NCBI GenBank assembly: GCA_022781925.1
Contig: JALESO010000043.1
Location: 62,001-126,000 of the forward strand
Direction of reading: 5' to 3'
DNA: 64,000 bases
From: Lachnospiraceae bacterium
GTDB taxonomy: Bacteria; Bacillota; Clostridia; Lachnospirales; Lachnospiraceae
Shown here: one piece after another, positions 52,082 through 62,120 of the stretch
Layout of the letters: each line of letters begins with the position of its first letter
How positions within the stretch are numbered: position 1 is the first letter of the stretch
The notes under the pieces: generated by a model
Seen by the model: only the letters and a program-made list of their open reading frames with translations
Databases searched by the model: none
Told to the model about the DNA's origin: nothing
Made by a program: the position numbers and the translations under genes

Positions 52082-53230
52082 ATGAAATATATCGCGATTC
52101 TGGGTTCAACCGGTTCCATCGGTACCCAGACACTGGAAGTTGTGCGTGCACAGCAGGATATCAAAGTAACTGCTTTATCTGCCGGTGATAATATCGATCT
52201 GCTGGAGCAGCAGATCCGTGAATTCAGACCGGTTCTGGCAGCAGTAAAGACAGAAGAAAAAGCAAAAGAACTGGCACTGCGGATCAGCGATCTGGATGTT
52301 CCGGTATTATCCGGCATGGATGGATTGATGGCAGTGGCCTGTGAAGAAAAAGCAGAAGTGTTTGTGACAGCCATCGTTGGCATGCTGGGTATCCGGCCGA
52401 CGATCGCAGCCATCGAGGCAGGCAAGGACATTGCCCTTGCAAACAAGGAGACACTGGTGACAGCCGGACATATCATTATGCCCCTGGCAAAAAAATGCGG
52501 TGTCCGCATTCTGCCGGTGGACAGTGAACACAGTGCGATCTTCCAGTCTCTGAACGGAGAAAAAGAACATGGAAATAAGATCGATAAGATTCTGCTGACT
52601 GCGTCCGGAGGCCCCTTCCGTGGCATGACGAGAGAGCAGCTTTCCCAGGTACGTCTGGAAGATGCCCTGAAGCATCCGAACTGGGTCATGGGAAGAAAGA
52701 TTACCATTGATTCCGCTACTCTGGTAAACAAAGGGCTGGAAGTCATGGAGGCAAAGTGGCTGTTTGATGTGGACCTCGACCAGATCCAGGTGGTTGTGCA
52801 TCCGCAGAGTGTGATCCATTCCATGGTACAGTATGAGGATGGCGCCATCATTGCACAGCTTGGTACACCGGATATGAAGCTTCCAATCCAGTATGCACTG
52901 TATTATCCGGAACGACGGTTCCTGCGGGGCATGCGCCTTGATTTTTACAAACTGGGTCAGATGACATTTGAAGCACCGGATATGGAGACCTTCGAAGGAC
53001 TGAAATTTGCCCTGGAGGCAATGCGCCGCGGCGGCAATATCCCAACGGTATTCAATGCAGCCAATGAGAAAGCGGTGGCAATGTTTCTGGAACGCAGGAT
53101 CGCATTTCTGGATATTCCAGATATTATCGCATCTGCAATGGAGGAAATTACATATATCGAACATCCGTCCGTAGAGGAAATCCTGGCAACGGAAGCAGCG
53201 GTATATGAATGGATAGAAAGCAGGTGGTAG
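52082..53230 (+). CDS. dxr: 1-deoxy-D-xylulose 5-phosphate reductoisomerase
   Basis: Second step of the MEP pathway. 382 residues; N-terminal NADPH motif 'GSTGSIGTQTLEVV', metal and substrate site 'PVDSEHSAIFQSL' with 'TASGGPFRG', and 'HPQSVIHSMVQYEDGA'. GAGGG precedes the ATG. It ends one base before the rseP start. Confidence 0.97.
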   Translation: MKYIAILGSTGSIGTQTLEVVRAQQDIKVTALSAGDNIDLLEQQIREFRPVLAAVKTEEKAKELALRISDLDVPVLSGMDGLMAVACEEKAEVFVTAIVGMLGIRPTIAAIEAGKDIALANKETLVTAGHIIMPLAKKCGVRILPVDSEHSAIFQSLNGEKEHGNKIDKILLTASGGPFRGMTREQLSQVRLEDALKHPNWVMGRKITIDSATLVNKGLEVMEAKWLFDVDLDQIQVVVHPQSVIHSMVQYEDGAIIAQLGTPDMKLPIQYALYYPERRFLRGMRLDFYKLGQMTFEAPDMETFEGLKFALEAMRRGGNIPTVFNAANEKAVAMFLERRIAFLDIPDIIASAMEEITYIEHPSVEEILATEAAVYEWIESRW

Positions 53231-53231
53231 G

Positions 53232-54272
53232 GTGATCATAAAATATATCATAGCGATCCTGCTGTTCAGTGCGATTATCCTGTTCCATGAACTGGGACAT
53301 TTTCTGCTGGCAAAGGCCAACGGGATCCGGGTCAATGAGTTTTCTCTGGGACTCGGACCGACCATCGTCGGTTTTACAAAGGGAGAGACAAAATATTCCA
53401 TTAAGCTGCTGCCCTTTGGCGGTGCCTGTATGATGGAAGGCGAGGACAGCCAGAGCGATGATGACCGTTCCTTTCAGAAAAAATCAGTCTGGGCACGGAT
53501 CAGCGTAGTCGCAGCCGGACCGGTGTTCAATTTTATCATGGCATTTGTACTGGCGGTGATCATTCTCGGTAATATCGGAATCTCCACCCCGGTAGTGGCA
53601 CAGGTGGAAGACGGATACGGCGCACAGGCAGCAGGACTGCAGGCTGGTGATGAGATCCTGAAAATGAATCACAAGCACATTCATTTTTTCAAGGAGATCA
53701 GCATGTATACCCTGTTTCATGCCGGTGAGACCGTGGAAGTGACTTATGAGAGAAACGGGGAGCGCAATACCGTGGAAGTACAGCCGACTTACGATGAAGA
53801 GCAGGGACGCTACCGTTACGGTATTTACGGCTCCGGAGAATATACAAAAGTCGGTCCGTTAAAGACGCTGCAATACAGTGCGTATGAGGTAAAATACTGG
53901 ATCCAGTATACGGTAGGAAGCCTGAAGATGCTTCTGACCCGTCAGGTCAGCGTCAATGATCTGTCCGGACCGGTGGGAATCGTAAAAACCATTGGTGATA
54001 CCTATGACATGAGCAGATCGGACGGTGCTTTTTATGTCTGGATGAACTTATTGAATCTGGCATTACTGCTGTCGGCAAACCTGGGGGTGATGAATTTACT
54101 TCCGATTCCGGCGCTGGATGGAGGCCGTCTGGTATTTCTGGTGATCGAGGCGATCCGTGGAAAGAGAGTCAGCGAGGACAAAGAGGGTATGGTACATTTT
54201 ATCGGCCTGTTGTGCCTGTTTGGCCTGATGATCCTGATTATGTTTAACGATATTCGAAAACTGATCCCATGA
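53232..54272 (+). CDS. rseP: site-2 protease RseP/RasP
   Basis: Intramembrane zinc metalloprotease. 346 residues: HExxH in 'ILFHELGHFLLAK' of the first helix, one PDZ domain (about 110-190, 'QAAGLQAGDEILKMNHKH') and the second metal ligand in 'NLLPIPALDGGRL'. It cleaves membrane anti-sigma factors and leftover signal peptides. The start is a GTG at 53232; AGGTGG lies upstream in the dxr end. Confidence 0.94.
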   Translation: MIIKYIIAILLFSAIILFHELGHFLLAKANGIRVNEFSLGLGPTIVGFTKGETKYSIKLLPFGGACMMEGEDSQSDDDRSFQKKSVWARISVVAAGPVFNFIMAFVLAVIILGNIGISTPVVAQVEDGYGAQAAGLQAGDEILKMNHKHIHFFKEISMYTLFHAGETVEVTYERNGERNTVEVQPTYDEEQGRYRYGIYGSGEYTKVGPLKTLQYSAYEVKYWIQYTVGSLKMLLTRQVSVNDLSGPVGIVKTIGDTYDMSRSDGAFYVWMNLLNLALLLSANLGVMNLLPIPALDGGRLVFLVIEAIRGKRVSEDKEGMVHFIGLLCLFGLMILIMFNDIRKLIP

Positions 54273-54360
54273 TCAAACATATAAGAATGTTCTTCCGGAA
54301 CTGTTGAAAAAAGGAACAGTTGTCAGGAAGGACTTTCTTATCATTTAAGAGGAGAAGAAA

Positions 54361-55419
54361 ATGGCAGAGAGAAAATCTACAAGAGAAGTACGAATTGGTG
54401 ATGTGGTCATTGGCGGTGATCATCCCATCGCAATTCAGTCCATGACAAATACGAAGACACAGGACGTGGAGGCGACTGTGGCGCAGATCCTTCAGCTGGA
54501 GCGTGCAGGATGTCAGATCATTCGATGTACCGTCCCGGATATGGATGCGGCAAAAGCACTCGCGGAGATCAAAAAACAGATTCATATTCCACTTGTTGCG
54601 GACATACATTTTGATTATAGGCTTGCCATTGCGGCCATGGAAAACGGTGCGGACAAGATCCGTATCAATCCGGGTAACATCGGTTCCGCAGAGCGTGTAA
54701 AGGCAGTGGTGGACTGTGCCAGAGAGCGGAATATCCCGATCCGTGTCGGTGTAAACAGCGGTTCCCTGGAAAAAGAACTGGTGGAGAAATACCACGGCGT
54801 TACCGCAGAAGGAATCGTGGAGAGCGCACTGGATAAAGTAAAAATGATCGAGGATTTTGCCTATGACAATCTGGTCATCAGTATCAAATCTTCCGATGTC
54901 ATGATGTGTGTCAAAGCACATGAACTGATCTCGAAGCAGACAGATTATCCGTTGCATGTGGGAATCACAGAGTCCGGAACTATCATAAGCGGAAATATCA
55001 AATCATCCATCGGCCTGGCGCTGATCCTGAATCAGGGGATCGGTGATACGATCCGTGTGTCCCTGACCGGAGATCCGGTGGAAGAGATCAAATCTGCCAA
55101 ACTGATCTTAAAAACCCTTGGATTGCGCAAAGGCGGCATTGAGATTGTTTCCTGTCCGACCTGCGGACGTACCAGCATTGATCTGATCGGTCTGGCAAAC
55201 AAAGTAGAAAACATGGTGGCAGAGTTTCCACTGGATATAAAAGTAGCCGTTATGGGCTGCGTGGTGAACGGACCGGGAGAAGCGAAAGAGGCAGATCTCG
55301 GCATCTGCGGCGGCAGACAGGAAGGTCTGATCATCCGCCGTGGGGAAGTGATAAAGAAAGTTCCGGAAGCAGAGTTACTGGAGGCATTGCGTCAGGAATT
55401 GATCAATTGGAGTGAGTAA
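54361..55419 (+). CDS. ispG: 4-hydroxy-3-methylbut-2-enyl diphosphate synthase
   Basis: Sixth step of the MEP pathway, a 4Fe-4S enzyme. 352 residues; Cys ligands are in 'SCPTCGRTSIDL' and 'VMGCVVNGPGEAKEAD', the barrel start in 'SMTNTKTQDVEATV'. AAGAGGAGAA is upstream. Dxr and IspG in one row suggest a complete MEP pathway elsewhere supplied. Confidence 0.97.
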   Translation: MAERKSTREVRIGDVVIGGDHPIAIQSMTNTKTQDVEATVAQILQLERAGCQIIRCTVPDMDAAKALAEIKKQIHIPLVADIHFDYRLAIAAMENGADKIRINPGNIGSAERVKAVVDCARERNIPIRVGVNSGSLEKELVEKYHGVTAEGIVESALDKVKMIEDFAYDNLVISIKSSDVMMCVKAHELISKQTDYPLHVGITESGTIISGNIKSSIGLALILNQGIGDTIRVSLTGDPVEEIKSAKLILKTLGLRKGGIEIVSCPTCGRTSIDLIGLANKVENMVAEFPLDIKVAVMGCVVNGPGEAKEADLGICGGRQEGLIIRRGEVIKKVPEAELLEALRQELINWSE

Positions 55420-55423
55420 ACAG

Positions 55424-58400
55424 ATGGCAAAAAGTTTTTTTGAAGTATTTCCACAGTTAAAACTGGATACGGATCTGCAGGGCATGCTGGGGGACGCTAC
55501 GGTTTCAAAGGTCTCTACCACGAGACAGAGAAACTCGCTGCGTATTTATCTGGGATGCGGCAGACTTTTGCCAAAAGAGAAAGTATATTTTCTGGAAAGT
55601 GAACTGAAGCGTCAGCTGTTTCCACATCATTCCATGAATATCAAGATCATTGAGAACTTTCAACTGTCCGAGCAGTATACGCTGAAAAATCTGCTGGATG
55701 CGTACTGGAACAGTATCCTGACGGAATTTCACCGGTACAGCCTGCTGGAATATAACCTGCTGCGGCATGCAAAACTTGAGGTAGAGGAAGAAAAGGTGCT
55801 GCGTATCAGTCTGGAAGATTCGGTACTGGCACATCAGAAAGAAGAAGAGATCTATCACATTCTTGAGAAGATTTTCAATGAGCGCTGTAATCTGTCCGTG
55901 CAGATCCAGATGGAGTTTCATGAAAAAGAAGAGTCAAAATACCGGAAGAATGCGGATATCAAGATGCAGAATGAAGTGGAAAACGTGATCCGTCTGTCCA
56001 GTTTCGGGGCGAAACGTCATTCGGAAGGAGAATATCTGGAGAATGAGGAAGCAGGTGCATCGGAAGTGCCATGGGAGACCGGGGAGACTGCCGCAAAACC
56101 TACGAAGAAAGTAGCTGCGGTAAAGAAGATGGAAGCTTCGGCTGCCAAAAAGGAGGCACCTGCAGCAGACAAAAAGTCGGCAAAACAGGAAGAACGTGGT
56201 GGTTTCCGAAAAAAAAATGGTGGAAACCGGGATTTCCGGGAGCGGGGGTCTTTCAAGAAATCCGACAATCCGGATGTAATATATGGACGTGATTTTGAAG
56301 AAGAGGCGATTCGCATTGACCAGATCATGGGCGAGATGGGAGAGGTTGTCATCCGTGGACAGATTTTGTCGATGGAGGAGCGTCCGATCCGTGGTGAGAA
56401 AACGATTCTGATGTTTTCTGTTACAGATTTTACGGATACGATCATGGTAAAAATGTTCTGCAAAGACGAATATCTCAAGGAAATCAAAGACGGCGGGGTT
56501 GCGAAAGGTGCATTTCTGAAGATTAAAGGTGTGACAACCATTGATCGGTTTGACAGTGAGCTGACTATCGGTTCTGTCATCGGAATCAAAAAGATTCCGT
56601 CTTTTGTGTCCACCCGTATGGATACCAGTCCGGTGAAACGTGTGGAACTGCACTGCCACACGAAGATGAGCGATATGGATGGTGTATCCGATGTCAAAGA
56701 CATCATCAAACGTGCCATGAAATGGGGGCACAAAGCCATTGCCATTACAGATCATGGAGATGTACAGGCCTTTCCGGATGCAAATCATGCCATCGGCAAG
56801 GATGATGATTTCAAGATTATTTATGGTATGGAAGCGTATCTGGTGGATGATCTGAAAGGACTGGTAGAAAATCCCATGGGACAGTCTTTTGCCGATACAT
56901 TTGTGGTATTTGACCTTGAGACCACGGGATTCAGTGCCGTTAAGAACAAGATTATTGAGATTGGTGCGGTGAAAGTCGTAAACGGTTCCATTACAGACCG
57001 GTTTTCTGCTTTTGTCAATCCGAAAATACCGATTCCGTATGAGATTGAGAAGCTGACGCATATCACGGATGACATGGTACTGGATGCACCAGTGATCCAT
57101 GACATCCTGCCACAGTTTATGGAATTTTGTCAGGGTGCAGTCATGGTGGCACATAATGCTGATTTTGATATGAGTTTTATCCGGCATAACTGTGAGCAGT
57201 TAGGTCTGGGGTGCGAAAAGACTGTGTTGGATACGGTGGCTTTGGCTCGTGTTCTGTTGCCTTCACTGAATCGATTTAAGCTGAATACGATAGCAAAAGC
57301 ATTGAATATTTCTCTGGAAAACCATCATCGTGCAGTGGATGATGCCGCCTGTACGGCAGAGATGTTTATCAAGTTTGTGGAAATGCTGCGGGAGCGGGGC
57401 ATAGAAACCATGGAAGAACTGGCACAGATGGAGAGTTACACAGAAGAGAGTATCCGGAAGCTGCCAAGTTACCATGCAATCATGCTGGCACAGAACGATA
57501 TCGGCCGTGTGAATCTGTATCGTCTGGTATCGGATTCCCATATTAAATATTATAACCGGCGACCGAAAATTCCGAAAAGTGAATTTATGAAATACCGGGA
57601 AGGAATCCTGCTTGGTTCTGCCTGCGAGGCGGGAGAATTATATCGTACACTGTTGCGGGGAAGTTCCCAGGAAGAGGTAGCACGAATTGTACAGTTTTAT
57701 GATTATCTGGAAATCCAGCCGTTGGGAAACAATGCGTTTATGCTGCGCAGCGATAAGGAACCGGTGGAATCGGAAGAAGATCTGAAAGATATCAACCGGC
57801 AGATCGTGGAGCTGGGAGAACAGTTCAACAAACTGGTGGTGGCAACCTGTGACGTTCATTTCCTGGATCCGGAGGATTCCATATACCGCAGTATCATTAT
57901 GGCGGGCAAGGGCTTCGATGATGCAGATCAGCAGGCACCGCTTTTTCTTCGTACCACCGAGGAAATGCTGAAGGAATTTGAATACCTGGGCAGTGAAAAA
58001 GCAGAAGAAGTAGTCATTGAAAATACGAATAAGATCGCAAATATGTGTGAGAAGATTGCACCGGTCAGACCGGACAAGTGTCCGCCTGTTATTGAAAATT
58101 CCGACGGGATGCTGCGTGAGATCTGTTACACAAAAGCCCATGAGATTTATGGCGAAGAACTTCCACCGGTGGTCGTGGAGCGACTGGAGCGTGAGCTGAA
58201 TTCCATTATTTCCAATGGATTTGCCGTTATGTACATTATTGCACAGAAGCTGGTATGGAAGTCAAACGAGGATGGGTACCTGGTAGGTTCCCGTGGTTCC
58301 GTAGGCTCTTCCTTTGTAGCAACTATGGCAGGAATCACGGAAGTAAATCCGCTGAGTCCGCATTATATCTGCAGCAACTGCCATTACGTGGATTTTGATT

Positions 58401-59989
58401 CGGATCTGGTAAAAAGCTATGCCGGGAAGGCAGGGTGTGATATGCCGGACCGCAACTGTCCGCACTGTGGTCAGAAGCTGATGAAAGAAGGCTTTGATAT
58501 CCCATTTGAAACTTTCCTTGGGTTCAAGGGAAACAAAGAGCCGGATATCGATCTGAACTTCTCCGGTGATTACCAGAGTAAGGCACATAAGTACACGGAG
58601 GTTATTTTCGGCGACGGACAGACCTTCCGTGCAGGAACCATCGGTACCCTTGCGGATAAGACGGCATTTGGATATGTAAAACACTATTATGAGGAACGGG
58701 GTGTCCCAAAACGAAACTGTGAGATCGACCGGATCGTGCAGGGATGCGTTGGTGTTCGCCGGACCACCGGTCAGCATCCGGGTGGAATTATTGTACTTCC
58801 GTTAGGCGAAAATATTTATTCCTTCACCCCGGTACAGCATCCGGCCAACGATATGACAACGGATATCATTACGACGCATTTTGATTACCATTCCATTGAC
58901 CACAACTTACTGAAACTTGATATTCTCGGACACGATGATCCGACCATGATCCGTATGCTTCAGGATCTGACCGGGGTGGATCCGCAGACGATCCCCCTGG
59001 ACAGCCCGGAAGTCATGTCCTTATTCCAGAATACTTCAGCTCTCGGCATTGAACCGGAAGATATCGGTGGCTGTAAGCTGGGTGCCCTTGGAATCCCGGA
59101 GTTTGGTACCGATTTTGCGATGCAGATGTTGATCGATACGAAACCGCAGGCATTTTCGGATCTGGTCCGAATCGCAGGTCTGTCCCATGGAACAGACGTA
59201 TGGCTTGGAAATGCCCAGACACTGATCCAGGAAGGAAAAGCAACGATTTCCACGGCAATCTGTACCCGAGATGATATCATGACGTATCTGATCGGAAAAG
59301 GACTGGACAGTGAGGAAGCCTTTACCATTATGGAGCGTGTGCGAAAAGGTGCCGTTGCCAACGGAAAATGTAAAGAATGGCCGGAGTATAAGCAGGACAT
59401 GCTGGATCACGGTGTGCCGGACTGGTATGTGTGGTCCTGTGAAAAAATCAAGTACATGTTCCCGAAGGCCCATGCGGCAGCTTACGTTATGATGGCATGG
59501 CGTATCGCCTGGTGTAAGGTATTTTACCCACTGGCTTATTATGCAGCATTCTTCAGTATTCGTGCCACATCCTTTAACTATGAATTGATGTGTCAGGGCA
59601 AAGAACGTCTGGAACATCATATGCGTGAATATGAACGACGGAAAGATGAACTGTCCAAAAAGGAACAGGATACTTACAAAGATATGCGTATCGTACAGGA
59701 AATGTATGCCCGTGGATTTGAATTTTTACCGATTGACCTGTATCGGGCAAAAGCGCATCATTTCCAGATCATTGATGATAAACTGATGCCGTCCATCAGT
59801 ACCATTGACGGTCTGGGAGACAAAGCGGCGGATGCAGTGGTAGAGGCGGCAAAAGACGGAAAATTCCTTTCAAGAGATGATTTCCGACAGCGTACAAAGG
59901 TCAGCAAGACCGTCATTGACAAGATGGTAGAACTGGGGATTCTGTCAGATCTTCCGGAATCCAATCAGTTGTCGCTGTTTGACCTGTAA
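55424..59989 (+). CDS. polC: DNA polymerase III PolC (Gram-positive type)
   Basis: Replicative polymerase with proofreading, 1521 residues. Domains in order: N-terminal domain with an Ala/Lys-rich linker, OB fold, PHP ('VELHCHTKMSDMDGV'), inserted DEDD exonuclease ('VFDLETTGFSAVKNKIIEIG', 'HNADFDMSF'), then the C-family polymerase ('GSRGSVGSSFVATMAGI', 'EPDIDLNFSGDYQ' with catalytic Asp residues) and the C-terminal helix-hairpin-helix. It ends 'LSLFDL', a beta-clamp-type peptide. I start at 55424, after GGAGTGAG; a GTG at 55412 overlaps ispG but lacks spacing to a ribosome site. Confidence 0.97.
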   Translation: MAKSFFEVFPQLKLDTDLQGMLGDATVSKVSTTRQRNSLRIYLGCGRLLPKEKVYFLESELKRQLFPHHSMNIKIIENFQLSEQYTLKNLLDAYWNSILTEFHRYSLLEYNLLRHAKLEVEEEKVLRISLEDSVLAHQKEEEIYHILEKIFNERCNLSVQIQMEFHEKEESKYRKNADIKMQNEVENVIRLSSFGAKRHSEGEYLENEEAGASEVPWETGETAAKPTKKVAAVKKMEASAAKKEAPAADKKSAKQEERGGFRKKNGGNRDFRERGSFKKSDNPDVIYGRDFEEEAIRIDQIMGEMGEVVIRGQILSMEERPIRGEKTILMFSVTDFTDTIMVKMFCKDEYLKEIKDGGVAKGAFLKIKGVTTIDRFDSELTIGSVIGIKKIPSFVSTRMDTSPVKRVELHCHTKMSDMDGVSDVKDIIKRAMKWGHKAIAITDHGDVQAFPDANHAIGKDDDFKIIYGMEAYLVDDLKGLVENPMGQSFADTFVVFDLETTGFSAVKNKIIEIGAVKVVNGSITDRFSAFVNPKIPIPYEIEKLTHITDDMVLDAPVIHDILPQFMEFCQGAVMVAHNADFDMSFIRHNCEQLGLGCEKTVLDTVALARVLLPSLNRFKLNTIAKALNISLENHHRAVDDAACTAEMFIKFVEMLRERGIETMEELAQMESYTEESIRKLPSYHAIMLAQNDIGRVNLYRLVSDSHIKYYNRRPKIPKSEFMKYREGILLGSACEAGELYRTLLRGSSQEEVARIVQFYDYLEIQPLGNNAFMLRSDKEPVESEEDLKDINRQIVELGEQFNKLVVATCDVHFLDPEDSIYRSIIMAGKGFDDADQQAPLFLRTTEEMLKEFEYLGSEKAEEVVIENTNKIANMCEKIAPVRPDKCPPVIENSDGMLREICYTKAHEIYGEELPPVVVERLERELNSIISNGFAVMYIIAQKLVWKSNEDGYLVGSRGSVGSSFVATMAGITEVNPLSPHYICSNCHYVDFDSDLVKSYAGKAGCDMPDRNCPHCGQKLMKEGFDIPFETFLGFKGNKEPDIDLNFSGDYQSKAHKYTEVIFGDGQTFRAGTIGTLADKTAFGYVKHYYEERGVPKRNCEIDRIVQGCVGVRRTTGQHPGGIIVLPLGENIYSFTPVQHPANDMTTDIITTHFDYHSIDHNLLKLDILGHDDPTMIRMLQDLTGVDPQTIPLDSPEVMSLFQNTSALGIEPEDIGGCKLGALGIPEFGTDFAMQMLIDTKPQAFSDLVRIAGLSHGTDVWLGNAQTLIQEGKATISTAICTRDDIMTYLIGKGLDSEEAFTIMERVRKGAVANGKCKEWPEYKQDMLDHGVPDWYVWSCEKIKYMFPKAHAAAYVMMAWRIAWCKVFYPLAYYAAFFSIRATSFNYELMCQGKERLEHHMREYERRKDELSKKEQDTYKDMRIVQEMYARGFEFLPIDLYRAKAHHFQIIDDKLMPSISTIDGLGDKAADAVVEAAKDGKFLSRDDFRQRTKVSKTVIDKMVELGILSDLPESNQLSLFDL

Positions 59990-60099
59990 AATGATATGTT
60001 TGTTTTTGGTAAATAACCAAAGATGGCGATAAGGCAGGAAAAATTGATTTATTTATTCTATTTTAGTGAAAATATGGGTGAACATAAGGAGTAAGGCAG

Positions 60100-60963
60100 A
60101 TGAAAGATTTACTGGATATTCGAAAAGAGATTGACGGCATTGACCGTCAGATCGTGGAGTTATTTGAAAACCGTATGGTACTGACCACTCAGGTGGCAGA
60201 GTATAAAATTTCAACCGGAAAGGCTGTATTTGACAAAGAGCGTGAGGTGTCAAAATTAGATTCTGTGGCAAGTCTGGCACATTCTGATTTTAACAGTCAT
60301 GGTGTCAGAGAGTTATTTGAACATATCATGTCCGTCAGCAGAAAACGGCAGTATCAGCTTCTGACCGAGCATGGCAAATTTGCACCGACTGGTTTTGTGG
60401 AAGTAAAAGAACTTGATTTCACCCATGCAGCAGCAGCTTTTATTCCGGCTTCTGAAGAGGCGGCAAAAAGCTATTTCCCGGAAGAGTGTGGTCTGCAGAA
60501 ATGCGCAGACTGGCGGGAAGCCTGCGAAGTCTTGCAACGGGAAGAAGTTAATTTCGCCTTTCTTCCGATGCAGGACCCGACTTCGGGTTATGTATCTGCT
60601 AACTATAATCTGGTGGCAGAGTATGGTTTTTACATTCTGGAGGAATATGAGACAAGCCCGCAGCCGAAGGACCGCTATCTGCTGATTTCCAAAGACCGTG
60701 TGACTCTGAGCGGCGCGGACAAGATCAGCATCTGTTTTGAGGCACCGGATGCCTGCGGATCATTATATCACCTGATGTCTCATCTGACTTATAATAACCT
60801 GAATATGAATCGAATCGAGTCCATTGTTATTTCCAGAGATCCGCTGGATTATCGGTTCTTTATGGATCTTAGCGGCAATCTGAATGACAGTGCGATTAAA
60901 AATGCAGTGCTTGGCTTACGTGATGAAGCCCGGAATTTTAAGATTTTGGGAAATTACAGATAG
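60100..60963 (+). CDS. pheA: chorismate mutase with a reduced prephenate dehydratase-ACT part
   Basis: 287 residues: an AroQ chorismate mutase (1-90, 'IRKEIDGIDRQIVELFENR'), a shortened dehydratase-like region (about 95-200) and an ACT domain (about 208-285). P-proteins are usually about 370 residues. The dehydratase 'TRF' motif is 'KDRY' (190-193), so the key Thr is absent, and the phenylalanine-site 'ESRP' of the ACT domain is 'ESIV'. The mutase residues look intact. The dehydratase may be inactive or specialised. AAGGAG precedes the ATG. Confidence 0.85.
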   Translation: MKDLLDIRKEIDGIDRQIVELFENRMVLTTQVAEYKISTGKAVFDKEREVSKLDSVASLAHSDFNSHGVRELFEHIMSVSRKRQYQLLTEHGKFAPTGFVEVKELDFTHAAAAFIPASEEAAKSYFPEECGLQKCADWREACEVLQREEVNFAFLPMQDPTSGYVSANYNLVAEYGFYILEEYETSPQPKDRYLLISKDRVTLSGADKISICFEAPDACGSLYHLMSHLTYNNLNMNRIESIVISRDPLDYRFFMDLSGNLNDSAIKNAVLGLRDEARNFKILGNYR

Positions 60964-61082
60964 TAACAAATTGGAAACTATGGTACAATCATATTGATAA
61001 GGAAAAACCGGATATTCTGGGAAAATACTTATGAAGTAACACCTTATGAGAAAAGGAAGATGGATCGCGGGAGGCCAGTCGT

Positions 61083-61892
61083 ATGGAAAAAAAGATATTC
61101 TTTATTGATTTTGACGGAACATTGATGCGGGATGATAAAACGATTTCAGATAAAAATCGGGAAGCACTAAGGAATGCAGTGGATCAGGGACATTATATCG
61201 CCCTTGCGACCGGACGAGCTGTCAGCAGTGGCCGGAGAATTGCAAAAGAACTTGGATTAACGCGGCCGGGCTGCTATCTGGTAGCATACAATGGCGGAAC
61301 TATCTATGATTTTTCTGCAGATTGTATCCTGAGCAACAAGCGTCTGCCAATCGAGTATGCCGAATATCTGCTGCGGGAGGCGACAGAAGCCGGTATACAT
61401 ATCCAGACCTATTCTGATACACAGGTGCTTGCAGCAGAACGCAATAAAGAACTTGACTTTTATACGAAAAAGACCGGAATGCCATGCAGGATTACCGGAA
61501 ATCTGAACAGCATGCTGTATGAGGAACCGCCGAAAATGCTTCTGATCGATCTGGAACATAAAGAACGTCTGGAAGCATTTCAGCAGGCACATGCAGAGTG
61601 GGAGAAAGGAAAGTGCAGCAGCTTTTTCTCCTGCAAAGAATATCTGGAGTATTGTCCGTTGGGAGCCAATAAAGGATATGGCGTGGAGTTTTTATGTGAT
61701 TTTCTTGGAGTGCCGATTGAAAACGCGGTGGCCATCGGAGATGAGGAGAATGATATCAGTATGATCCGTAATGCCGGTGTGGGTGTGGCAATGAAAAATG
61801 CGGTGCAGAGCGTGAAAGATGCCGCAGATTATGTCACAGAGCATGATAATAACGAAGACGGCGTGGCAGAGGTGATTGAGAAGTTTTCCTGA
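61083..61892 (+). CDS. Cof-type HAD hydrolase
   Basis: 269 residues; motif I 'FIDFDGTLMRDD', motif II in 'LATGRAVSS', motif III Lys in 'ANKGYGVEFL' and motif IV 'AIGDEENDISMIRNAG'. The cap is of type C2B. These phosphatases act on sugar phosphates, flavin or cofactor phosphates; the substrate cannot be told. The ATG at 61083 is 20 bases after AAAAGGAAG; no closer ribosome site is obvious. Confidence 0.9.
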   Translation: MEKKIFFIDFDGTLMRDDKTISDKNREALRNAVDQGHYIALATGRAVSSGRRIAKELGLTRPGCYLVAYNGGTIYDFSADCILSNKRLPIEYAEYLLREATEAGIHIQTYSDTQVLAAERNKELDFYTKKTGMPCRITGNLNSMLYEEPPKMLLIDLEHKERLEAFQQAHAEWEKGKCSSFFSCKEYLEYCPLGANKGYGVEFLCDFLGVPIENAVAIGDEENDISMIRNAGVGVAMKNAVQSVKDAADYVTEHDNNEDGVAEVIEKFS

Positions 61893-61936
61893 TGGATATT
61901 TTTTGAGAAAAATAATATATTTCAGAAACTATAATG

Positions 61937-61992
61937 AAATCGAAGAATGCTTCCGTTTTGATCGTTATTGGGGAAGCGTTCTTCGATTTTTT
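61937..61992 (+). terminator. strong terminator after the HAD gene
   Basis: 18-base arms (61937-61954, 61972-61989) with one wobble, 17-base loop and a run of T's to 61992. Confidence 0.93.
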
Positions 61993-62120
61993 AGTGATAA
62001 ATGTGGAGATGAAAGCTAAAAGATAAAGTAATTGAGATAAATACAATAGATTGGAAAGAAAATTGTTAAAAACAGATGGAACTATAAGATAAAAATAAGG
62101 ATTATTGGAGAAACTGAAAT

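Noticed and set aside
52307-53401. 364-codon minus-strand frame across dxr and rseP
   Set aside because: Both genes on the plus strand have all catalytic motifs; the long antisense frame follows from codon bias.
55934-57187. 417-codon minus-strand frame inside polC
   Set aside because: Opposite to the OB, PHP and exonuclease domains of PolC; shadow frame.
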